From assembly GCA_003519645.1 (NCBI GenBank), contig DOWI01000141.1, forward strand, positions 3,860 through 11,113: 7,254 nucleotides of DNA, given 5' to 3'. The notes beneath the pieces were generated by a model. That model ran no database searches. It saw only the letters and a program-made list of their open reading frames with translations, and was not told where the DNA came from. The position numbers and the translations under genes are program-made. The stretch is from Oscillospiraceae bacterium (GTDB lineage Bacteria > Bacillota_A > Clostridia > Oscillospirales > Acutalibacteraceae). This document shows, piece by piece, positions 1 through 6,544 of this stretch (position 1 is its first letter; each line of letters starts with the position of its first letter).

Positions 1-1398
1 AATCCCGAAAAGCGGATTGAGGTGTGGATAAGCAATTCTACCGTGGAAGGCGTATACATGGGCGAAGGGACTGTGGACGGAAAGAGATATATCAATATAG
101 ACGACAGCCGATACGAGGTTGACGAAAAATATTATCCGATATTCAAAAACCAGCTTGTTATGTCACAGAATATGACATTCCTGCTGAATATGTACGGAAA
201 GGTTGCGGGCATATCGGATGCCGTGGGAAGCAACAATTATAACTTCGGTTATTATATGGTTCACGGCGTAAAGGCCGGGCTTGACAATCGGGTTATAATG
301 AGGCTTTATACACAAAGCGAGGGAATTAAGGCATTTACGCTTGCGAAGAGGGTTGTTATAGACGGCAAATCGTACAGGAATGACAGCATCTTATCGGCGT
401 GGGAAACCGCCCTTGCCAACTCTCAGGCAGAGCTGGACAAATTCCCGGGTAAGCCGTCGGGCGTACGGACCAGAGCGATAAGGTATAAATTGAATGAAGC
501 GGGTGAAATTATTGATATAGACACCCCTTATCACGGCGAAAATGAATCGGACAACACACTCAGAATTACTGCCGTAAATGATGACTCGGATTATATTTGG
601 ATAGGAATTATAGGTAAGTCGATTACTTTCAATCAAAATACCGTCATGTTCAAGGTTCCGAATGAGGAATTGATTAAATCCGCGACAGACAAAATGTTTT
701 CATCCTCTGTCGGTGTGAAATCGTTTAAGAATAAGACGGGAGTAATAGCCTATAAGACATCGGTAGAGTCGGGTGTAAGCGATCTGATTGTAAATATTGC
801 CGAGATAACAAACACCTTCGCCACGAGCGACCATATCATGTTTGACAGCATTGTAACATCTATCGATAAGGACGGTTTTGCGGTGGATGTTCTGACGGGC
901 TGGAAGGCCGGCGCAAAAGTGGAATATGTGATATCCTCTGATGTGGTTAATGAGCAGAATCAGTCCGTAAAAATTCAGGACGCCGATATAGAAAAGGGCG
1001 ATATGCTGATATATACGCTTGATGCGTCAAATGAAGTCAGCGCGTATTGCAAGATCTATGACTGGAGAGATGAACAGACTTATCCGACGCCTACCAACAA
1101 GGTATTTACAAAGGACGGTCACGATTTTTACGGAATGCGCATGACATTTGGCTATGCGAAGCATAAGTACACGGACGGGACAATAGACATCAGCTATACA
1201 AAGGGCGGAAGCGTTGAAGAGGCATATCCCGCAAACAACATAACTATCACGGTGTTTGACAGAGAAGGCAGAAAAAACAATATTTACAAGGGCAGTATAT
1301 CAGATGTGGCGGCATTTGATGATGCGGGGGCGAATTGCTCTGTCATGATTGTTTATGCCGAATATGCGGTATGGAAATCGTGTTATATCTATAAATAA
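1..1398 (+). CDS. C-terminal part of a probable clostridial surface (S-layer-associated) protein, 5'-truncated by the window
   Basis: The frame is open from the first base (it begins N-P-E-K-R-I-E-V), so the gene starts upstream; the GTG at 22 is just an in-frame valine codon. 465 codons precede the TAA at 1396. The visible part is rich in predicted beta-strands with short repeated phrases: V-I-D-G-K-S-Y near codon 119, I-R-Y-K-L-N-E-A-G-E-I-I-D-I-D near 160, and K-G-D-M-L-I-Y-T-L-D near 332. The pattern 'GD-hydrophobic-x-YTLD...' and the short ending (...WKSCYIYK) resemble the C-terminal regions of large secreted proteins with S-layer homology domains in gut clostridia; this is from memory of the family, not a search. 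No SLH repeat, dockerin, LPXTG signal or membrane helix is visible here, so any anchor or signal peptide must lie upstream. No enzymatic motif was recognised. The downstream hairpin suggests it is transcribed separately from the glycosidases. The reading frame is certain; the role is tentative. Confidence 0.6.
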   Translation, partial: NPEKRIEVWISNSTVEGVYMGEGTVDGKRYINIDDSRYEVDEKYYPIFKNQLVMSQNMTFLLNMYGKVAGISDAVGSNNYNFGYYMVHGVKAGLDNRVIMRLYTQSEGIKAFTLAKRVVIDGKSYRNDSILSAWETALANSQAELDKFPGKPSGVRTRAIRYKLNEAGEIIDIDTPYHGENESDNTLRITAVNDDSDYIWIGIIGKSITFNQNTVMFKVPNEELIKSATDKMFSSSVGVKSFKNKTGVIAYKTSVESGVSDLIVNIAEITNTFATSDHIMFDSIVTSIDKDGFAVDVLTGWKAGAKVEYVISSDVVNEQNQSVKIQDADIEKGDMLIYTLDASNEVSAYCKIYDWRDEQTYPTPTNKVFTKDGHDFYGMRMTFGYAKHKYTDGTIDISYTKGGSVEEAYPANNITITVFDREGRKNNIYKGSISDVAAFDDAGANCSVMIVYAEYAVWKSCYIYK

Positions 1399-1430
1399 AA
1401 TATGATAAGTATTTCGTAAAACAATAACGG

Positions 1431-1480
1431 TGCGCGGAAGCTTACTTCCGCGCATTCGGTATTTTGATATTTGTTTTTCG
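1431..1480 (+). terminator. Probable rho-independent terminator after the surface-protein gene
   Basis: A perfect 10-bp inverted repeat, TGCGCGGAAG (1431-1440) and CTTCCGCGCA (1445-1454), encloses the four-base loop CTTA. Two G-T wobble pairs could extend it outward. It begins 32 bases after the stop codon of the surface-protein gene. The T-rich tail is imperfect: TTCGG follows the stem before TTTT (1462-1465) and TTTTT (1474-1478), so termination may be incomplete. T-rich sequence on the opposite strand would allow function in both directions, but no converging gene is seen. A palindromic operator for the downstream operon is an alternative reading. Confidence 0.6.
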
Positions 1481-1485
1481 GCGTG

Positions 1486-1493
1486 AAGGAGGA
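1486..1493 (+). promoter_or_regulatory. Strong ribosome binding site that fixes a TTG start
   Basis: AAGGAGGA ends 8 bases before the TTG at 1502. It is close to a full match to the 16S rRNA anti-Shine-Dalgarno sequence. The nearby ATG at 1509 is in another frame. The GH106-family N-terminal region (K-P-F-W-A-W-N-G) begins only 14 residues after the TTG, so TTG is the supported start. Confidence 0.8.
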
Positions 1494-1501
1494 GCAGGGT
1501 A

Positions 1502-4351
1502 TTGAGAGATGAATTTAAACACCCCTCTGCGCATTTCCGTGCAAAGCCGTTTTGGGCGTGGAACGGAAGCTTAGAGGAAGAGGAGATAAAAAGACAGGTC
1601 GACGTTATGAAAGCCATGGGGTTCGGCGGCTTTTTCATACATTCGCGCGTCGGCCTTGAAACCGAGTATCTCGGGGAAAAATGGTTTGATATTATCAACA
1701 GCTGTGCCGACTATGCCGAAGGGCAGGGGCTTGAGGCGTGGATTTATGACGAGGACAGATGGCCGTCCGGCTCTGCCGGCGGAAAGGCAACCGCTTTGCG
1801 CGAAAACCGTATAAAGTTTATACGGATGAATACGGGAAGGCCCGAGTGGTCGGGAAATGTTATCGCCGCCTTTTCGTGCAGGCTTGATGGCGTGTCTGTT
1901 TTCGACGTTAAACGCATATATCCCGAAGACAGCATAAAGGGAGATATCATATGGTTTGACATTGCCGAGGGTCAGCCGGATTCCAACTATAACGGAACAA
2001 CATACCTTGACACCATGAAAAAATCAGCCACCGAGGAATTTATCCGCTGTACGCACGAAAAGTATGCGTCCCACTGCAAGCAGAGATTGGGAACCTCGAT
2101 AAAGGGCGTCTTTACCGACGAGCCCGTGAGGGGCGAAATGATGATGAATTCGATGAGGTACGGGCTTGAGATGAGCGTGTGTGCGCCTTATACAGAGACG
2201 ATTTTTGATGTTTTCCTTGATATGTGGGGGTATGACCTCAAAGATTATCTGCCGCAGTTGTTCCTTTTGGAAAACGGAAATCGGGTGTCACAGGTAAAAT
2301 GGCACTATTGCGAAACGATACAGCGGCTTTTCCTCGATAATTTTGTAAAGCCGATTGCTAAATGGTGCGACGATTATAATATGAAGCTTACGGGACATAT
2401 GCTGCACGAGGACTCGCTGTCGGCGCAGACGATACCGAACGGCTCTCTGATGAGGAATTATGAGCTTATGCAGTCCCCGGGGGTTGATATACTCGGCAGA
2501 AGAAATTATAACTATCATGTGGTAAAGCAGCTTTCGTCCGTCGGAAGGCAGACGGGTAAAAAGCAATTACTCTCAGAGCTTTACGGCTGCAGCGGGTGGC
2601 AGATGAGCTTTGAGGATTACAAGCATATCGGCGACTGGCAGGCTTTGCTTGGGATAAATTTAAGATGTCCGCACCTTAGCTGGTACACAATGGCGGGCGA
2701 GAACAAGCGCGACTGCCCCGGAAGTATATTCTTTCAGTCCGCATGGTATAAGGAATACCGTTATTTAGAGGATTATTACGCGCGGCTTGCAGTTTTTTCG
2801 TCGATTGGCGAGGGCTGCTGTGAAACGCTGGTGATAAATCCCGTTGAAAGCATGTGGTGCTGTATCTATAAGGGATGGGCGGAATGGCTGAATACTACGG
2901 ACGATTTCTTAAAGAAAATTGATGAAAAGCATATTGAATTATGCCGCGTGCTTCTGGAAAATAATGTAGAGTTTGACTACGGCGACGAGGATATGCTGTT
3001 CAGATTGGGCAGGGTTGAGCAAGGGAGATTGTATGTGGGAAATGTGTCATACAGCAGGGTCATTATTCCTGCGATGATTACGATGAGAAGTACAACCCTG
3101 TCACTTTTAAAGGAATTTGAAGCAGGCGGGGGCAGTGTTGTATTTGCGGACGAAGCACCGTCGTATATAGACGCCCTGCCGTGCGAGGTTCCGAAGGGAA
3201 GCTCGGATATGAAGTCGATTTATGATACGCGGATTGTAACGGTTGATAATAAAAGCATATTTACCTCGGTGAAAAAGGACGAAAAGGGCGATTATTATAT
3301 TATGCTTCTCAACGTTGATGCGGAAAATCCCGCCTCGGGAAGCATTACTATGCCCGAGGGCGCGACGGAACAGTGGATTCCGAAGACGGGGGCAAGCATG
3401 TATGTACCGAGGTTTGATGAGATTCAAATGCATCCCGGAGAAATGCGGCTGTACAGAGTTTCCGCGGCGTTAGAAGGGGCGGCGGTAGCGGCAGAAGCCC
3501 TGCCTGAGGTCATTGTCCCCGAAAAATTTGAATATGAAACGGATGAACCGAATGTGCTTGTTTTGGATATGGCGACATGCAAGTTTAAAGATAAGTGTTT
3601 CCGCGGGGACGTATTGAAGATTGACAGAGCTATCCGCGGCGAATGTAAGCTGCCGTACCGCGGCGGCGCAATGTATCAGCCGTGGTATATTAAAAAGAGA
3701 GGGATTAAGGATTATTTTAAGGTACGGCTTGAGTACTGCTTTGAATCGGAGATAGAAACCGATGCATTTCTTGCGGTTGAACAGCCCGAAAGATGCAAAT
3801 TGACATTTAATTCGCAGCAAATCGGCAAGGAATGCGGTTGGTGGGTTGACCCGTGCTTTAAGAAGATAAAGGTGCATATACGCAAGGGGACAAATACATT
3901 GATGCTTGAGGCGATGTACTCGGATGATTTTAATGTCGAGGCGGTGTATGTTCTCGGTGAATTCGGCGTATATAATAACAGGATTGGCAAAAAGCCGAGC
4001 AAGCTAAAGCTTGGCGATATAAGGGAACAGGGATTTCCGTATTACGGGGGTAAATTAAAGTATATTTTTGACTGCGAGGTTAAGGAAAAATCATTATTGC
4101 GTCTTAAGGGTATGTACGGGGCTGCCGTTGTAAAGGTCAACGGGGCAATAGTTGCATGGCAGCCGTATGAGGCGGAGCTTGAACCGTGCAATCAAATCGA
4201 GATTGAGCTTATGCTGACCAGAAGAAATACATTCGGACCGCTGCACTGCGTTCCCGCGGTTTTGGACGGAACAGACTCCGGCTCGTTCTGTACGGAGGGG
4301 GATAAGTATTCGGAAGAACCCGTAACCATACCCTGCGGTTTTTACAGGTAA
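1502..4351 (+). CDS. GH106-like glycoside hydrolase, predicted alpha-L-rhamnosidase
   Basis: A 949-residue protein starting at TTG. It is predicted to hydrolyse a terminal alpha-L-rhamnosyl (or related deoxy-sugar) linkage on an imported oligosaccharide. The N-terminal region has the pattern I associate with Glyco_hydro_106-like proteins: K-P-F-W-A-W-N-G (15-22), G-F-G-G-F-F-I-H-S-R-V-G-L (40-52), and Y-D-E-D-R-W-P-S-G (82-90). Acidic residues at likely barrel strand ends are D206/E207 (F-T-D-E-P), H302/E303 (L-H-E-D) and E359 (L-S-E-L-Y-G); these are candidates for catalysis or metal binding, but I cannot assign acid and base. Residues about 475-560 resemble the flavodoxin-like middle domain of A4-type beta-galactosidases (S-R-V-I-I-P-A-M, then G-G-S-V-V-F-A-D-E). 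Two beta-sandwich modules follow at about 735-825 and 840-949, the last with R-N-T-F-G-P-L-H. No signal peptide is seen, so it is probably cytoplasmic. It appears full-length. The family call is fairly secure, the substrate less so. Confidence 0.72.
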   Translation: MRDEFKHPSAHFRAKPFWAWNGSLEEEEIKRQVDVMKAMGFGGFFIHSRVGLETEYLGEKWFDIINSCADYAEGQGLEAWIYDEDRWPSGSAGGKATALRENRIKFIRMNTGRPEWSGNVIAAFSCRLDGVSVFDVKRIYPEDSIKGDIIWFDIAEGQPDSNYNGTTYLDTMKKSATEEFIRCTHEKYASHCKQRLGTSIKGVFTDEPVRGEMMMNSMRYGLEMSVCAPYTETIFDVFLDMWGYDLKDYLPQLFLLENGNRVSQVKWHYCETIQRLFLDNFVKPIAKWCDDYNMKLTGHMLHEDSLSAQTIPNGSLMRNYELMQSPGVDILGRRNYNYHVVKQLSSVGRQTGKKQLLSELYGCSGWQMSFEDYKHIGDWQALLGINLRCPHLSWYTMAGENKRDCPGSIFFQSAWYKEYRYLEDYYARLAVFSSIGEGCCETLVINPVESMWCCIYKGWAEWLNTTDDFLKKIDEKHIELCRVLLENNVEFDYGDEDMLFRLGRVEQGRLYVGNVSYSRVIIPAMITMRSTTLSLLKEFEAGGGSVVFADEAPSYIDALPCEVPKGSSDMKSIYDTRIVTVDNKSIFTSVKKDEKGDYYIMLLNVDAENPASGSITMPEGATEQWIPKTGASMYVPRFDEIQMHPGEMRLYRVSAALEGAAVAAEALPEVIVPEKFEYETDEPNVLVLDMATCKFKDKCFRGDVLKIDRAIRGECKLPYRGGAMYQPWYIKKRGIKDYFKVRLEYCFESEIETDAFLAVEQPERCKLTFNSQQIGKECGWWVDPCFKKIKVHIRKGTNTLMLEAMYSDDFNVEAVYVLGEFGVYNNRIGKKPSKLKLGDIREQGFPYYGGKLKYIFDCEVKEKSLLRLKGMYGAAVVKVNGAIVAWQPYEAELEPCNQIEIELMLTRRNTFGPLHCVPAVLDGTDSGSFCTEGDKYSEEPVTIPCGFYR

Positions 4352-4380
4352 GCTTTATATCTTTAAAGGAATGTTCTGAG

Positions 4381-4389
4381 TGATATATT
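4381..4389 (+). promoter_or_regulatory. Possible extended -10 promoter ahead of the GH78 gene
   Basis: TGATATATT in the 61-bp gap matches the extended -10 form (TG, one base, then TATATT, five of six to TATAAT). No good -35 box lies 17 bases upstream (CTTTAA). Transcription from it would begin near 4396, leaving a leader of only about 17 bases that still contains the ribosome binding site. AT-rich gaps give such matches by chance, so it is weak. Read-through from the GH106 gene is equally possible because no terminator hairpin separates the two. Confidence 0.25.
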
Positions 4390-4396
4390 TTGTATG

Positions 4397-4404
4397 AAAA
4401 AGGA
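4397..4404 (+). promoter_or_regulatory. Ribosome binding site deciding the GH78 start
   Basis: AAAAAGGA ends 8 bases before the ATG at 4413. The in-frame ATG at 4404 overlaps the last base of this site and has no usable spacing. Translation therefore most likely begins at 4413 (M-F-E-H-A-K-W-I), three residues shorter than the longest reading. Confidence 0.65.
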
Positions 4405-4412
4405 TGTTTATT

Positions 4413-6533
4413 ATGTTTGAACACGCGAAATGGATAGCTAGAGAGGACAGCAATGAAATAAAGCCCGCACCGCTGTTTCGGAAAACTTTTGCATTGAAAA
4501 AAGATGTGAAAAACGCTGTGCTGCGCATTTGCGGTTTGGGGCTTGCCTGCTGCTATATCAATGGAAAAAATGTGTGCGATGAGGTGCTTACTACGCCAAT
4601 CAGTAAATATGACAGCCGCCTATATTATAATACCTATGACGTAACAAGTCTGCTGTCGAGTGATGTTAATACCATAGGCTGTATTTTGGGAAACGGTTGG
4701 TACTTCGTTACATATTTCCGATGGGACTACTACAAACCGGCATGGTTGCATCATCCGAAGCTGTTGCTGGAACTGAACATTACCTATGCGGATGGAACGG
4801 AGGAGAAAATCAATTCCGATACTTCATGGAAAACAGCGGACAGTGCGGTGCTATATAACGAAACAAGGCGCGGCGAGATTTTTGATGCAAGGCGATACGA
4901 AAAGGAATGGAACTTGCCGCAGTATGACGACAGCGAATGGACGAACGCTTTTATTTGCCGTAGCCCGGGCGGAATATTGCAGGAGCGGGATTTTCCTCCC
5001 ATTCGGGTGACAAAGAGATTAAAAGCAAAGCGCATCAATCAAAATGTATATGATATTGGAGAGAACATTAGCGGATGGGCGCGGATTCGGGCAAAAGGAA
5101 CGCGGGGGACAGAGATTACCTTGCGATACAGCGAGATTTTGCACGAAGATGGCTCCATTGCTCCCGAACGGCTCAACACTATCCTCGGCGCGGAAACGCA
5201 TACCGACAAATATATCATGAGCGGCGACGGTTGGGAGGAATGGGCGCCGAGCTTTGCGTATCACGGCTTCCGGTTTGTGGAGGTAACAGGTGCACCGAAA
5301 GAATTTGAACTTGTGGGCGAAATGCTGCACACCGATGTTGCTGTTATCGGAGAATTTTCATGCAGTGATGATATGCTGAATCAAATTCACAGAGCGGCGC
5401 GGCAGTCTACACTGACCAATCTGCACGGGATATTTACCGACTGTCCGCAGCGGGAGCAAAACGGCTGGACAGGCGATATGTTGATTTCGGCGGAGCAGAC
5501 ACTGATGAATTATGATATGACAGCGCTGTACCGCAAAATATTGTTGGACATCAAAGACACACAGCGGCCGAGCGGGCAGATTTGCTGCATTGCGCCGACG
5601 GGCGGCTGGGGGTACAACTGGGGCAGCGGCCCTGCATGGGACAGTTTGTATATCTACTTGCCATATTATATTTATTATTACACCGGTGATATGAGCGTAT
5701 TGGAGCAAATGTGGGACAGCATGGAGTTGTACATGAGATTTATGGAGAGCATGTCGGAGGATAACACAGTCTGCTTTGGACTGGGCGACTGGTGTGCGCC
5801 GGAGGGGGCAGAGCTTTGCCCTACGGTGATTACAGATACCGCGTATTTTTATATGGACAATAAAATAATGGCGCGGTGTGCTAAGCTGCTGCATCAGAAT
5901 GGAACACGGTATGCACAGCGGGCAGACGAGATAAAGTCGACTTTCCGCAGGAAGTTTATTGAGGACGATTTTTATTTGGGGAATAACACTACAGCGATTT
6001 CCTGTGCAATTTATCAGGATTTATATACCGAGGAGGAAAAACCGCTGGCCGCAAAACATTTATCGGAAATTCTTGCGCAAAAGGGATATGATATTGACTG
6101 TGGAATTTTGGGAATGAAATATCTTTTCAGCGCACTTTCCGAATACGGTTTTGCGGATACGATATATAAAATGTGTGTCAATCCGGAATATCCGAGTTAT
6201 GCGTACTGGATGAACAACGGCATGACAACCCTCTGCGAGAATTGGGATATGAAAGAATCCTGCAATCATCATATGTACAGCGAGATTGAACTGTGGTTTT
6301 ATAAGCATATTGCAGGCATTCATATTAGTGAGGGGGCAGATGCGGTCACGATTCAGCCGTGCTTTTTGGAAGGGCTGACATGGGCAAAGGCAAAACACAG
6401 AGGAATTGAAGTGTTTTGGGATGAAACCGAAATAAAGATTAAATCAAATCTATGCGGAAAGTTAATAATCGGTAATCATGAACTGCTGTTTGACGCTGGC
6501 GAATGTAGCTTTCGGAGAGATTTTAGTGAGTGA
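4413..6533 (+). CDS. GH78 alpha-L-rhamnosidase, compact cytoplasmic form
   Basis: A 706-residue enzyme predicted to release L-rhamnose from alpha-L-rhamnosides by inverting hydrolysis. Counting from 4413, the domain order is an N-terminal beta-sandwich (about 5-185, Bac_rhamnosid_N type: A-K-W-I-A, C-C-Y-I-N-G, Y-N-T-Y-D-V-T), a second beta-domain (about 205-295: V-Y-D-I-G-E-N-I-S-G-W, then F-A-Y-H-G-F-R-F-V-E-V), an alpha/alpha six-hairpin barrel (about 315-635) and a small C-terminal beta-domain (about 635-706). The GH78 signature D-C-P-Q-R-E-Q-N-G-W-T-G-D lies at 343-355 and supplies D343, the general acid E348 and D355. The expected catalytic base is E609 in M-T-T-L-C-E-N-W, followed by S-C-N-H-H-M-Y typical of the family. 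There is no signal peptide and no extra N-terminal module, so it is shorter than the common forms of about 900 residues but complete in its core. It is followed 11 bp later by the GH65 gene. Whether it prefers glycan fragments or plant glycosides cannot be read from the sequence. Confidence 0.93.
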   Translation: MFEHAKWIAREDSNEIKPAPLFRKTFALKKDVKNAVLRICGLGLACCYINGKNVCDEVLTTPISKYDSRLYYNTYDVTSLLSSDVNTIGCILGNGWYFVTYFRWDYYKPAWLHHPKLLLELNITYADGTEEKINSDTSWKTADSAVLYNETRRGEIFDARRYEKEWNLPQYDDSEWTNAFICRSPGGILQERDFPPIRVTKRLKAKRINQNVYDIGENISGWARIRAKGTRGTEITLRYSEILHEDGSIAPERLNTILGAETHTDKYIMSGDGWEEWAPSFAYHGFRFVEVTGAPKEFELVGEMLHTDVAVIGEFSCSDDMLNQIHRAARQSTLTNLHGIFTDCPQREQNGWTGDMLISAEQTLMNYDMTALYRKILLDIKDTQRPSGQICCIAPTGGWGYNWGSGPAWDSLYIYLPYYIYYYTGDMSVLEQMWDSMELYMRFMESMSEDNTVCFGLGDWCAPEGAELCPTVITDTAYFYMDNKIMARCAKLLHQNGTRYAQRADEIKSTFRRKFIEDDFYLGNNTTAISCAIYQDLYTEEEKPLAAKHLSEILAQKGYDIDCGILGMKYLFSALSEYGFADTIYKMCVNPEYPSYAYWMNNGMTTLCENWDMKESCNHHMYSEIELWFYKHIAGIHISEGADAVTIQPCFLEGLTWAKAKHRGIEVFWDETEIKIKSNLCGKLIIGNHELLFDAGECSFRRDFSE

Positions 6534-6536
6534 GGT
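6532..6536 (+). promoter_or_regulatory. Ribosome binding site overlapping the GH78 stop codon
   Basis: GAGGT overlaps the TGA (6531-6533) that ends the GH78 gene and stands 8 bases before the ATG at 6545. The overlap suggests that ribosomes finishing the GH78 gene help start the GH65 gene, keeping the two products in step. Confidence 0.55.
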
Positions 6537-6544
6537 AGAGTAAA

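Noticed and set aside
1464..1469. TTGATA as a -35 box for the GH106 gene
   Set aside because: The sequence 17 bases downstream is the AAGGAGGA ribosome binding site, not a -10 box, so no promoter can be built from it.
2876..2890. Adjacent cysteine pairs in the GH106-like protein (C439-C440 and C453-C454, upstream of this stretch) as a metal or redox site
   Set aside because: Similar pairs also occur in the GH78 protein (A-C-C-Y and I-C-C-I), with no spacing typical of a metal site; they fit a reduced cytoplasm in an anaerobe.
4404..4412. ATG at 4404 as the start of the GH78 gene
   Set aside because: It overlaps the ribosome binding site and has no spacing; the ATG at 4413 has the proper 8-base gap.
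4394..4420. An eight-codon reading frame (M-K-K-D-V-Y-Y-V) ending just inside the GH78 start, as a possible leader peptide
   Set aside because: There is no ribosome binding site at a suitable distance before it, and such short frames arise easily by chance.
5358..5894. A 178-codon open frame on the minus strand
   Set aside because: It lies wholly inside the GH78 gene over the catalytic barrel, shows no recognisable family, and has the composition expected of an antisense shadow. The other antisense frames in the window were discarded for the same reason.
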